A DNA stretch of 64,000 bases. Source: Erythrophleum ivorense. Taxonomy: Eukaryota; Streptophyta; Magnoliopsida; Fabales; Fabaceae. A program made the translations under genes and the position numbers. This document shows positions 1-12,400 of this stretch, one piece after another; the stretch's first letter is position 1, and each line of letters starts with the position of its first letter. The notes beneath the pieces are model-generated. The model was not told the DNA's origin. It worked only from the letters and a program-made list of their open reading frames with translations, and did no database searches. Where the stretch lies: NCBI GenBank assembly GCA_026724425.1, contig JAIUCV010000001.1:19397875-19461874 (forward strand), written 5' to 3'.

Positions 1-2645
1 CCTAGTGATGGCCTAATCTGATTTAATGAGATAGAGGCCTAAGACCCAACTTATATAAGCTCTTATAATTGGCTTAACAACCCTTATGTAGGCCCAAATC
101 AAATAAGCTCTTAAAACTTAGCCTAACCCAATCAAAATTCTGCAGCCCAGTTAATAAAATCTGGCCCAACAAGCATAAAATTTGAAACCCACTTGGAATT
201 GGACCTTTGGGTCAACCCATAACCTATCTGGGACCCAACTTAAACCCAACTAAAACCCTAAACATATGCAGCCCCCTACCATTCTATTGAAAACATAAAA
301 CACAAACACAAATTCGGTGGTCTAAGGTGGAAGCTAGGGTTAGCAGCAAAATTTCATCATTTCCTACTCCTAAAGCAAGATTCAGCCAAGGTAATAGTTA
401 TATAACTTAATCCTCTCCTCTTTCTCTTCAATTTGATCTAATTGGCTTCTCATTTGGAGCATTTTTACCATATCCAAAATCTGATATATGTTTATTTGGT
501 ATTTTCTTAGTGGATTTTCAGAGGTAAAGACTATGAGGGGTATTGGGTAAGTATAAACTCTCCATTTTAATGTATTTCCTGCTAGTTTAAGACCCCTATG
601 GTTAATTTGTAGTATGGGTATTAATTTTATACAAATTTACTTAGGATTTAGGGTGATATATTGAAGTTTCTGGTAGAGAACACATTCAATCCAAATTTGG
701 GGACTTGTAGTGGCTGGGGAGATTTTGGTATCGCTGGTAGCTTTTCAATTGTCTGCAGAGTGAGGTAACTGGGGTTCATGCTAATTCCATGCATATGTCT
801 ATTTTAATTTTGTATTTGCTATATGATTATGATTTTGAATACTAAATGAATTGGTTGGCTATCTATTATATGTGATTGGACCTTGTAAGTCCATAGTGGA
901 GTTGTGTGCGGCTACCATCTGTGCATGTGCTTCAATTGGGCACTGGGTTATGATCAAACCCCAGATGCATTGAGCCCTAGTTGTACTCATTGAGGAGTAG
1001 GTGCCATGGACGGGCCTCTCTCTGTGTTATTGGCCTATAATATGTGGAAATGCAATTGCTAGTATGAGATAGTAATCATAGATAGCCTAATTGTTTCATT
1101 TGCTGATATGATTGATATTATTTTGATGCTCATTTTGATATCATGCATATATGTTAATTAAATTAGAATATATGAATGGAATTTGCCTTTGGTTATTGAG
1201 ATTCACACCTTACCCCGTTTCATGGGCTAACTATTTCAGGTGAAGGTTCTTTGAGTAAGGATAAGGGGAAGCAAGTGGATGAAAATCCATAAGCTCTAAC
1301 TATGTGTAGGGGAGGCTACACTTGGACTGATTTGAGTAGGATAGATGCTAAATTTTATATCCCTTTTTGTATAGCATCATCATGTAATCATGTTGCCAAG
1401 TGTAGGAGTTTGTATGTTGATCACTTAAGGTGTAACTATAAAGGAGCTATACTTCCTATTAGTTGGTATTGAATGTATGAATTTATAACATCTGCTATAA
1501 ACTTTGTTGAACCTATGATATGGTTTACTATTTTGGAAATATAATTATATGATACATTGCATGTAGACCTGAACCAATGATGCATGAAATCTCTAAGGGA
1601 ATATATATTTGAATGATAATTATTGGTAGCTTATGAAATTCTTACTGTCATTAATCCATGAGCTTGCTGATATATGGTAGATGGATGAGTAGGAATTTAC
1701 ACTTAAGTCTTGAATTGGTAATGATAGAATAACTGGGTAAATACGGTAGAGAAATACCATTAGAATCTTATAAATTGAGGGAGAGTGGTCCTAGAGTGTT
1801 CCTAAAAAGAGAATTGGAGTGCGTGGGATGAAATTTGAGAGATGTAGTTACAGGAAGGAGTTACACTGCGGCTAGGAAGGCCTCGCCATGGCCAGGAGAG
1901 TGATAGAGGCGAAGAGTACTGTGACGTAAAAAATCTCGCCACGGCTCAAAGCAAAAAATTTTGCCCAGGAGGGTGACAGAGACCAACCTCGCTGCGGCAC
2001 AATATGTCTTGCCGCGGCTCAAGTCGAGAAAACTAGGTAAGGAGTGTGTAGTAGCTAGTCTCACCATGGTGCAAGTGTTTTCTATCAAGGCAAGAATCGC
2101 GAGACCTTGAACAGTAGCTCCATGAGGTATTTCGGCTGCGGCGCCACGTAAGCTCGTCACGGCAAGGGGCCGTGGCGAGATTCGCATAAGTTGCCTAATG
2201 GGACTCTCGAGAGTAACTTCACCGTGACGTGGAATGTCAGGGCCGCGATACAAAGTGAAAAACTTAGATTTTGAGTCCCAGTAACTAATTTAGTCACAAC
2301 AAAAAAGATTAAGTCACAGTGAAGGTCCTCAAACTCATACTTTTAGCTTAAAAGCCTTGGTTTTCCTTATGGTGATGTTAAGGGATGACTTAGAAGCACT
2401 TGTAAGAGGTTCTTGGGAGTTGGAAGTTAATGGGTAATAAATCTATAGGCTTTTAAATTGAGAATTTGTTTCACTTATATGCATGAATGGTTTTGATTGA
2501 TTGGGGATAATCCTAATAACATCAAGGTTTAAATTTTCCTATATTTTCATGATGTATTTAATTGTAATGACTCCAAACCTTGATCATTAATTATTAATCA
2601 CATATTTAACCATAATTACCATGATTAGAAGTTAAGGTCATCACA
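1..2645. mobile_element. Family A LTR-like element, left end outside window
   Basis: This is a second copy of the 2.8-kb unit at 49882-52667. They share, in the same order, a leading block about tRNA-like 'aggcctaagaccc' text, the block around 'ttggaccttgtaagtccatagtgg' split over 870-900, and the closing text ending in 'gtcatcaca'. Comparison with the complete copy suggests about 200 bp are missing to the left. The right end is CA at 2645, followed by AATTA, which would be the TSD if the left flank matched. No primer-binding site follows, so it is more likely a solo LTR than a 5' LTR. It carries a palindromic octamer array (about 1865-2265). It sits inside a family C copy, because C-type sequence resumes right after 2645. 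Orientation cannot be decided. Confidence 0.7.
1865..2265. repeat. Palindromic octamer array in family A (GCCGCGGC-like)
   Basis: Degenerate copies of an 8-base palindrome are scattered at irregular spacing: for example GCCATGGC, GCCACGGC, GCTGCGGC and GCCGCGGC, often preceded by CTC or TTG. The stretch is unusually rich in CG for this window. A 130-codon open frame on the minus strand (1861-2253) is a by-product of the low stop content here and resembles no protein I recognise. Confidence 0.75.
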
Positions 2646-3221
2646 AATTAGATTGGGGGAGAGCCACATGCTATATGGAAAGGGGAGGAGTCACTTTAAT
2701 AATTTTTTACTTTTACATTTTAGTCCCTTTCCTTGATTTTTTTATTTTAGGCTCATTTCACCTCCTTTTTGAAACCCGTCTTTTCCATCACAATATTTAG
2801 GCTCTCAATCTTATAAATTGGCTTTGGAATCACTCAATTTGGATTTAAAATAATTCCGAATTGTTCGGTCAAAGTTTCGATCAACTAATGACTAAAATCA
2901 CTCATAGGAGGAGTTTCAACTATTCTGGGGGTTTCCATGATTTTTAGGCCTCTGAGAACCCCAGAAAGTTCAAATTTCTTGTTTAAAAAGCCTTCCTATG
3001 AGTTTTCCAAATTTGCCAAAAATTTCAAAAATGCTCCACTTTCTTTCACAAATTTTTCTAGCTCATCTGGCTCGAGTTTTCAAACATCTTAAGTCTCAAA
3101 TTCTCATTTTTTATTATTTAAATTTTATCATAATTTTATTTGGCCTCAACTCATTCATTTTAGAGGACTTATTTTTCAAACTGACTCATTTCGATGTTTA
3201 TATGAAAAACTGGATGTTACA

Positions 3222-4449
3222 CTTTCTCTCTCTCTCAAGGCCAAGACATGTACAAGGATGAGTATTCATAGAGTTTTTTTCTTAGGAAATTGGCACATGT
3301 GAAACTTCCTAGATGTCTTAAGAACTCATACATATTCTTTCATAGACTAGATTATCATTAGGAAGCTTAAGAAATGGTTAGGTACAACAAAAACCCTAAA
3401 TCACATAACTTGATTTCTAATGCTTTTCTTTTAAATCTAATTGTATATTCTTATTCCTCATGCTTTATAACCCTTGTCTCTACCTTGTTTTAGCTTGAAT
3501 TCATTCCCTTTTGATTGGGCCTAGAGCTAGCCGAACATGACATGAGAAGAACAAGCAAGGAGAAGCATGAGAAACCATGATATCTTAACTTGATTTAAGG
3601 CTTTTTCTAAAGAGCTTTCAATTGCTTCTAGTCTCTCCTTCAAACTATCCCTTCCTTTCGCTGGACCAGCCATAGAACGTCTCCAAATAAATCATCAAAA
3701 CCATAGGAGAAAAGAGGAGAAAGAGGAGAAAAAAATTGGTGAAGGAGAAAGCATGAAAAACTATGGATTTCTTACTCTTTTTGCTTGGTTTTCTTCCTCC
3801 CTTGCCTTCTCTTCTTGTGTGCCACTCTCAACTACCCTTAGTTCTATTTTATACTAGAGAAAGTCGATTATGAAGATTGGGCAGAGGTGGGACGTGATTT
3901 AAGGGGGTTAGGGGCTCATTTATGCAACTTTTTAAAATTATAATTTAGTCCCTCATCTTGGTTCTATCCACTTGGGCTCATTTCAACATCTTTTTGAGAA
4001 CTATCTTTTCTATCACAAAATTTAGGTTTTTTAATTATAAAATGCCTTTGGTTTCATCCAAATTGAATTTAAAACCTTATCCAACAAATCAGTCAAAGTT
4101 TTGGCCAACTGAAGACTAAAAATGTAAACAGGAGGGGTTTTGACCATTCTAGGGGTTCCTATAGTTTTTAGGGCCTTTGAGAATCTTGGGAAACTCAATT
4201 TTTCCATTTAAAGATTCTTTCTTTGAGTTTTCTAAAAGTTACCTAAAATTACAAAAATGCCACTACATTTTCAACTTCTTCGTTTAGCCGTTTTCGCTTT
4301 AATTTCAGGTCATCATTAGTTTTGCATTCTCATTTCTAAATGTCTAGATTATTATTCTAATCTTGTTTAGCCTCTAATCATCTCATTCTAGGATCTTCCT
4401 TTTATAACTCATTGGTTCCAGTTTAGTTTTAGAAAGACTAGGTATTATA
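3222..4449 (+). mobile_element. Family C LTR-like element, 3' remnant
   Basis: This again follows the C order: a pyrimidine-rich block with 'cttcctcccttgcc', a GGGACGTGATTTAAGG box (about 3890), the 'cctttgagaatcttggg' block and the closing GGTATTATA (terminal CA changed to TA). After 4449 the sequence switches to C-type sequence on the opposite strand, so this copy appears inserted into a reverse C copy. The left portion is outside the window. Confidence 0.5.
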
Positions 4450-6834
4450 ATTCCATTGATAATTTTGTATCTCATTTGGTGTATCTAGGCTAAATGAGTG
4501 AGATTCCACTCAAGTGTGAGTGTGAGGCAGAGAAACCAAGACAAGGAACAAAGGAGAATTAAATGGAATTCTTGTATTAAGGTAGCTCTTCATCTATTCT
4601 TATATATGTATGATTGTTGCTTAAGTGTCTTCATTGCTTGTATGTATTGGTTGCTAATTATGTATGTTAATGAATGCTTGATGATTATATGTAATTGCAT
4701 AGCATTTGAATTACATTTGAAATTGTTTTAGCTTTTGAATGGGTAAGGAGAGGCTAAAAGTCCTTAATTATTGGGTGAGGCTTGACCAAACGTTTCTAGA
4801 GCTTATCTTTGCTTTTGATAGAGCCATGGGATCCCTAATGCATGAAAATGAATGATACTTGGTTGTATGACATGCATACTTGCTTTCTTTGACCTTGAGT
4901 ATGCCATATATGTATGCTTAAATGATGAATGAGCTATTGGGATTTCTTAAATCTCATTTCTCTCTCTATATTTTCTCTAACCATGACTAGATAATTTTCA
5001 TGGAGGTAAAAATGATGATCAAAGAACATGAGAAGCACTACTTTGACACTAGTTTGATTTTTTATGTATATTTTTGCACATGAAATGATGTATACATATA
5101 CTATGGGATGTAATCATTCCCACACACCCAAAAGCATGAGACAATGATGTATAAACTATTTTTGGATGTAAATATATGATATCATGAAATTTGACCATAT
5201 GAGTTCCATGAGGCAAGTGTAACACCATAATTTCTAGCTCATCTTATAACATCCTTATGCATCACATCCTTAAATCCATGAAGGAAGTAGAAAAAGTCTA
5301 TTAAAATAATGCATTTAATTGCGTTGCATCGTATATAAAAATTTCATTCAGTGTCATGTGGACTGTGTGAGCTCATACCATACTTTCCCATATTTAATTA
5401 CATGAATACAACTCATTTGCATCATAAAATGTGACTCATAACTCAAGAAAACTGAAATGAAGCATAAAACATGGAGGTTTATTTTCAGATAGATTTTGCC
5501 TCTTTTTTGTCTAAATTTTGGAAAATCATAACTAATTTAAAAAAAAATTGAAAACATGTATTCTTGGTCATTCTAGGAAACTACAGATGTCTACTTCACA
5601 TTAAAAATATTTCCAGACCATAAAATCTATCACAAAGGACGTTTGACATCTAAAAAGGTCCAGAGGTCAAACTGCATTTTGGAACTGTCATAGAATTCTG
5701 TAGCAAACTTTGAAAATGTCCAATTAATTCCACAAAAATCCAATCCATGCAAATAATACCAATATGGAAATCTGTGGATGTTAGCTAGAGGGAAAAAATA
5801 TTTCTAGACCAGCTCAAGTAGGCCAGACCTCGGAATTCAATAGAATAATAACTCAGGTCGGATAAAACTCCTGATATTGGACAGAATTTTCAAAAATGCA
5901 TATCTCCCTTTCTAGACTCCAAGGTGCTTCTAGTTGCAATGAGTCACTGTGAATGTCTAGTTTCTTTGTATAAAATTTTGTGGCAATTGGACATCATTTG
6001 AGCCCTATGTGATAGATTTCATTTTCGGACTAAATGAACAATGCAGCAGACCAAAATCAGAAAAATTGCCAACTTTGAAAATTCATCAAATATTCTGTAG
6101 ATCTCTAAAAATTATGTTCTTTAGCTTCCCAAAAAGCTCTCAATAAGATCTAATTGCATACCAAATCTCAGAGCAAGTAGAGCTCATTTGGCTAAAAAGT
6201 GATATGGGATTCCATTATGATCATTTTTGACTCCATATGGAGTACCCAAGTTGCCAAATAGTTTTCCCTTAGTCTTGGCACCTTTTGGGCAAGTCTAAAA
6301 GCATATTTAGGACTTGTGTGAGCTGCCCAAATGGTCCCAAACCTAATGCATCTCATTTTGGCCTTTTCATCCACACATATACACATTACATCAAACTTTC
6401 CAAAATGCATACTTTGGCATTACATACTCAAATTATGTTCTAGGGTTCATAAATCATGTCCATTCATTTATACATCACATATGATCATAATTATACATGT
6501 CTAAAAGGTCATAGGCCATATACACCATTGGATTACAATATTTGACACACATATGGTCTTGAAGTGACAAAACTCAAACACTTTGTTATCAAACTCTTTC
6601 CTTTAAGGTGGTTGGCTTCCATTACCTTGTCCACTTGGTCCACCTAGTATGTGAGATCATTAGAGAAGAGGGAATGAGATTCAAAGAATCCCAATAGCTC
6701 ATTTCCCATTCAATCATACATAATGGATGCAAACATGTCTCATAAATGCATGTATGGTCATGTTGACATGTGCAAACATTCAAGAGGAATTTTCATCATT
6801 TGAGAAAGTCATACATAGCATACAAAGGCTTGCC

Positions 6835-7025
6835 AAGCAAGTGGATTGGCCTCACCCAATTTCTTGTGGATATTGGACTTGCCTCACCCATTTTTTAATG
6901 CATTCTTGGACTCAACCATGCTCTTGGGAGCCCACTTTGCTTTTAGGAGACTTTTTGCTTTGTCTTAACTAATCTTAAGGGTTCTTGGCTCATCCTCACC
7001 ATGGCTAAAGGTTCTTGGCCTCACC
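6835..7025 (+). repeat. LTR minisatellite, units of about 33 bp
   Basis: Successive units contain a core equivalent to 'gccTCACCCA...GGGACTTTTGGCT' with variable spacers. The same array occurs in nearly every B and C copy on either strand (15528-15710, 18255-18425, 20285-20465, 25250-25420, 29485-29675, 31205-31330, 42755-42945, 45475-45600, 57045-57215). Confidence 0.75.
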
Positions 7026-8335
7026 ACACTCAAGCAAACCCAAGCACACATCAAAACATCATATATGTCATCATGAAACCATGGCATATAAAATCATGCT
7101 AGCATACTTTCATGGCTTGAAAATACACATACACACATTTTAAGACAAGCTAAACACACATCCATGCATGAGATAAGGTGGAGAGAGCTACCTTGCACAC
7201 AATCACACACTTTTTCCTTGAAAATCCCTCCCTTGCTTCGCCCACACACCCATAAAAGTGTGGGGAAGGTTTCTCTTGGCCTAAACACAATTTATGGAAG
7301 CCAATTAGGTTCATGAAATAATTTCTAAGGCCACACAACTAGCTTAGACACTAGGTTGTTGTATAAACCCCATTATGGTCCATAAATGCACCTAATGAAG
7401 CAACACCCCTCAAATAATTTCTAGGCTCCATTCTTTCCTTTCAATTATGATTCTTGACTCCTTTTAAGCCTCTTGGAGTCATCACATAATCAAAACAAAG
7501 AGCCTAACTACATATTGCTTCTTTAGGTCATAATATGGAACCTAAAGCACCAAATTACTTCCTATGAGTTCTAAATTTTTTCCAAGGCCTCCTCTCATTT
7601 TCATTCATCATATATGACTCAAAAATGGTCTTAGAAAAATTTAAAACTCTCCCTAGCTGCCCCAACCTTGCTTGGTCGAGACTATGCCTTTTTTTGGCCT
7701 CATTGGAATTCTCTTTGTTTCTTGAAGGAGGAAGCATGTGGGGAGCATCTTAAGGATCTGAGGAGCTTATTTAAACTCTTAATTAGACCTAGGAATTATC
7801 ATATAAAATCAGATTTGGGAAGGTGCACACAAAATCTTAGAATTTGCATCTTGAAATCTAATGATTTTTTAATAATTCTCTTTGTATATTCTTAATCTTT
7901 ACACCCTTTTTCCTTAGATTCATGCTTGGTTCCGCCTAAAAATCATCTCCTCCTATGGTTTTCTCAAGTGTGGCAAAATGGTGGAGAAGGGAACCAAATA
8001 TGACAACCATAGGAAAAGAAATTACCTTATTTTCTTGCTTTTTCTCACTTGAATCTTGTGTTCTTTGAGCTCCTCCCTTCAAATCCGAATTTTACCTTGA
8101 ATTTCCCCCTTGAATCAGATTTTTAAACTCCATTTTAATCAAAGGAAACAAAGGAGAAGAGAGGAGAGGAGGTGTTGATGAAGAAAAGCATAAAAAACTA
8201 CCATGGAAACATACCTTAAGCTTGGATTTTCTCTCCCTTTTCTTCTTCCCTTGGTGTGCCACTCTCCTAGGGTTCTTCTTTTGATTTGGGGCAGAATAAT
8301 TTGAAGCTAAATGAGGGAGAGTGTGAGACGCCACC

Positions 8336-8346
8336 TATTTATAAGG
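8336..8346 (+). promoter_or_regulatory. TATA-like box of family C
   Basis: TATTTATAAGG about 600 bp before the 3' end of the LTR-like unit. The same position in other copies holds TATATATAGG (22654-22663) and GATATATAAGG (47606-47616), the latter directly after GGGACGT. Recurrence at one place in otherwise drifting copies suggests a core promoter; no transcript evidence is available. Confidence 0.4.
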
Positions 8347-9599
8347 GAGGAAGAAGCACTTTTTCAAAAGTTCTCATTTTGCCCTTCGTTCTTTGCATTT
8401 TTGTTTCTCCTTTTTTTTAGCTCTTTTTTTAAGATCATCTTTTCCATTATAAAATTTAGGTTCCTAATTTAGTAAAATGCTTTTGGAATCACTCAAATCA
8501 GAGCTAAAACATTCTTGAACGAATCTATCAAAGTTCAGGCATACCGACATTAGAAAATGTCCACTGAAGGGGATTTAACTGTCTCGGGGCTTTCCATGAT
8601 TTTTAGGGCCTTTGAAAACCCCAAAAAACTCAAAAATTTCATTTAGAAAGCCCTCCTGTGTGAATTCCAAAATTTTCTCAAAATTACAAAAATGTCATTA
8701 CGTTTCGTAAGCTTTTCTTAAAAAAATTGTTTCTTTATTCTAGCTCCGTTTTTCTTTTTGTCTGAGTTTGGAATTCTCATTTTTAGGAGTTTAAAATGCT
8801 TTCCAAATTTTTTGAGATCTTAAATATCTCATTTTGAGAGACTTCCTTTTGTATTCAGTGAATTTTATTCATTGACGGAGAAATCGTACATTACATTTCT
8901 CACGTTTTCTTTCGTTTTCAGAAAACTAGATGTTACAGTAATTGTGTATAATGATAAGTGGAGGAGTGATCTTGAGTTGCATGGCTTTTAAGACATGTTA
9001 GACTAGCCATATATGTTGCATTTAACATTTAAAATTTGCTCAAATCAAGACATAGCATGATATAGCTCAAAATGGACTATTTAGGACCAAATATGACATT
9101 TTTTTAGCTCCAAAATGTTCCTAAACTGAAGTCTAACCAAATGGATGAATTTTGAGCTAAAACTTGGTAAACATTTACAACTCACCTAGAGCTTTACATA
9201 GAGTCAAAGAACACAATTTTTGGAGCTCTGACGAATATTTATGAATTTTCAAAGTTGGCTAAATTATGCATATTAGTCCTTAGTACTATTCATTTGGTCC
9301 AATTTTGGTTTTCCATGTTTTTGAGGGGCCAAATGAGCTCAGTTGTTTGTGTCATTTTACAAGTATAAAGTTGACATCCTAAGCTTTTTACAACCACTAA
9401 GTTTGCATGAATCAAAGTTGTGTAGCTCAAGTTATGATTTTTCAAATTTTGATGTCTAATAAGTGTCAAAATTGTGCATTTGTGCATGAGGCAATATCCT
9501 AATCATGAACTTCTTTTTGAGATTTCCTAAGCCTAACAAATTTTTTTAGCATGGATTTGCAAAATTTTATGATAAAAATAATTATTTGTGCACAATTAG

Positions 9600-10823
9600 A
9601 GAAATTGATGCTTTAATAACAATAAATTCCGCTGCCAAAGATATTGTTATGAGAAATCATTGTCATATTAAGGAATATGATATAAAATATATGTATATTC
9701 CATTATGGTATGACATGATCTCACTCTGAATTTTTGCATGGAAGCTTTCCTATATATTTTCTTTTGTCTAGAATTTTGGTAGGATTTTCTAGGTAGTTTT
9801 GATTAGGTTTTTAATTTAGTTTTCAATTATTGCCCTTTTGTCTTGTTTTTCATTTTATTGCAATAAAGTAAAGTTGTGTAAAAATTTATGAATTATTGGA
9901 TAAGAGTCTTGATGTGAAAATTTTTTTAGATGTTCTTTGTTGAGTGTAAGGTATGCATGAGCTTTGTCTTGCATTTTTCAGTTTAATAATGTTGCTTTTA
10001 AAATGATTTTGTATCAATGGTTCAGAAACATTGTTGCTTAAGATTTAAGACAAAACTTTGCATGATTCTATACTTGATAAGTGAATGTTCTTTATCATTT
10101 GCTAAGATGAAGATCAAAATTTCCTACTTTGTGAAATCATACTCTCTTGAATAAAGCTTAAGCATAATAATTTTTTGTCTTGAAATTTTGTAATCAATAA
10201 AAGATAGCCATGAGTGATTTGAGTTTTGATAGTTTGATCTCTTTCTTTAAAAGCAAACTACTTTGATTAGGAATTGTGAATATTGCAAATTGAAGCTTGG
10301 GAGAAGAAAGCAATAAAAGAACAAGAGCAAGGATGAATATGGATTAACCATTCAAGGAAGATTTCTCTAACTTTGCTTTTTATTGTGAATATTGTAGAAT
10401 TGAAGGTCATAATGCTGATAATTGTCATGATTCTTTTCAATATTTATATCATAATGAATTGTTATTTGATCATTGTATAAATAATATGAATTCATATGAA
10501 ATTTAAAACGCATATGAACATGCATGTAATGAAGGAAATAGTAGTTTGGAAGATTTGATTTCTAATTTTGTTCATAAGATAGATGAAAAACTATATTGCA
10601 TTGAAACTAAGAGTTTACAAATATTGGAAAACATTGAATGATATTCCACTCTTAATTGGAAATGATAAATTAGTGGAAGAATCATTAAGGATTCAATTGA
10701 GGAATGGAAGCGCATATGATGGACCAAAATTTCCCTACAAGATTGAGGAAACTCAAGATAATCCTTAAGTACCTAAAGATGGGAATGAATAAAATAATCA
10801 CAAGGTTAATGGGTCAGACATCA
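9600..10823 (+). pseudogene. Eroded retroelement interior with gag zinc knuckle
   Basis: In one forward frame, codons at 10384-10425 encode CEYCRIEGHNADNC, a canonical CX2CX4HX4C retroviral-type zinc knuckle as found in plant LTR-retrotransposon Gag nucleocapsid. It is preceded by FYCEY-type residues and followed by a short open stretch, with stops in the same frame both before and after it (TAA at 10345, TAA at about 10504). The 61-codon ORF at 10583-10768 is in another frame and may be further debris. From about 9600 to 10300 I see only AT-rich non-coding sequence. The copia or gypsy assignment cannot be made. Confidence 0.55.
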
Positions 10824-12377
10824 TGTAATATCTAGTATTTGGCACTGGACTAAATAAAATAGTTATTATTTTTATATTGAGCTAGACCCCAAATTAGAGT
10901 AAATCAGATGAAAAAAAGGAGTCAAAGCCCAAGAGAAGAGAAATAGGCTAAAAAGTTGAGTTTCAAGTCCAAAAGAGGCAACAGTAATGAGACCTAAAAT
11001 ACATCAAGAATAAATAAGGAAAAAGTGGTATTTAATAAGATAATAAGAGAGCAAGATATTTTCCATCTCAATATGATTATATGAGCTTAGCAGAGTAACT
11101 AAGATGGATAAATTTGGTTAAAAACTAGATGGCACACAAAATGAAGAAATTGGGAAAATCGTAATTAAACTATTTTAAGTTATTTTAAGCCACTGTGGAC
11201 CTAGAGAATGATAATACGAGTGCAGAGGATCTTAAAATATCTTATGCCTTAGAGCTATAAAAAAGATTGAGTTTTTAGGGCCAGAATTAGAGCGAAATGA
11301 ATGCAGTGACAAAATTATAATTTTTCCTAAAATGGAACAAAATACTAAGGTTTTGTTTTACATGAAAAATAAAGGGAGATAAGAATAATTACCATTAGCC
11401 TATAATAAAAGAGCATGAAAAGTTTAACCAGAGAGCCCCAATTAGACTAAAATCCCTAAATTATGCAAGAACAAGCAGAAAGTGGTACTATAATTTAAGT
11501 TGTTTAGATTGTTTTAAGATATTGTGGACCCTGAATTGTTATTTTTGAGCACAAGAGAAAATGATGTACATAGTAGAGTGGTCTAGAAAAAAGCATTAAA
11601 ACAATAAAATAGGTAAGAAATGTCTATAAGGGTAAAAGTCAATTAAACCATAAAGCGAGAAAAATTAGGGATTTAGGTAACACGAGAAATATATATCCCT
11701 CATCATAATATTATGAAATAGAGTTAGCAGATTCATCAGATGAGGTTAGTTCAATTAAATCCTTGATAGGGCTCCTAGGCAAAACATTTAGGGCTCCCAG
11801 TAACAAGATTTTTTTTACCAAGATCATTCCAGACTATTTTAAGCCACTTTAACCCTAAATAGATATTTTTAATAAAGAAGAGAGTTTAAATTTTTGTATG
11901 GAGTAGTTAGTTTCTAAAAAGATTAAGAAATGAGTTTAAACAGAAGAATTAAAGTGTAGGGATGTAATGTTCATTTTTTAAAATTATGGTAAACTCTAGA
12001 TATTTCTATGAATACCATGCCTCATCTTCCTCCTTCACATATAACTAACATATTCAGTAGCTCCAAAGACTTATCCATGGTGGCATGAAGAAGGAAGGAG
12101 ATAGAAGGAAAAGTAAGGCATAATAGATAAGGTATTATGCAAAATTTAGCTATGATGTAATTATGAAACTTCTCCTACTCCTTATGTTCTTTCTCATGAT
12201 AAGTTTGGTTTCCAAAAAAAGCTAAAGTTTGTGGTTGTCACCTTAAGCAAAAGAGCTTGTTTGAGGAAACCAATTACACCAAAGGAGACTCCATCAAGAG
12301 AGCTTCAAGATAATGTATAATTTTGCTATGGAAAAATTGTATTCTTTGGGATTTCAATCCTCCATAGTTTCAATCAA

Positions 12378-12400
12378 GGGAGAGAGAGAGAGAGAGAAAG
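12378..12400 (+). repeat. (GA)n microsatellite
   Basis: A short run of GA dinucleotides grading into GAAA units inside family E sequence. Confidence 0.9.

Larger units (their letters stand above)
1..3221 (+). mobile_element. Family C LTR-like element, 3' part, interrupted by family A
   Basis: Sequence from 2646 to 3221 matches the 3' portion of other C copies: the 'tttaggctctcaatcttataaa' type block near 2800, the 'gggtttccatgatttttagg' block near 2925, and the closing GGATGTTACA. The 5' part lies outside the window or under the family A insertion. The right flank is CTTTC. It is inserted in a further C copy whose remainder is 3222-4449. Confidence 0.55.
5218..8937 (+). mobile_element. Complete family C LTR-like element (3720 bp)
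   Basis: It begins TGTAACACC and ends GATGTTACA, an LTR-type TG...CA pair. The flanking 5-mers are GCAAG and GTAAT (3 of 5 match), so the TSD is eroded or the ends are slightly misplaced. It contains the C/B minisatellite (6835-7025) and a TATA-like box (8336-8346). No open frame is longer than about 80 codons and no retroviral enzyme motif is visible, so this is a solo LTR or a very large non-coding terminal-repeat unit. Confidence 0.65.
4450..9540 (-). mobile_element. Reverse family C LTR-like element, split by a forward copy
   Basis: Two pieces (4450-5217 and about 8938-9540) read as the reverse complement of C, in the same order as the more complete reverse copies starting at 14032 and 43627. 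A shortened version of the minisatellite block is near 4740-4810. The forward C copy 5218-8937 lies between them. The far end is unclear: similarity fades around 9530-9600 without a recognisable GGTGTTACA terminus. The start is cut by the C copy ending at 4449. Confidence 0.5.

Noticed and set aside
1861..2253. 130-codon minus-strand ORF as a small protein gene
   Set aside because: It overlaps the CG-rich palindrome array, has no recognisable domain, and the equivalent region of the other family A copy does not keep the same frame.
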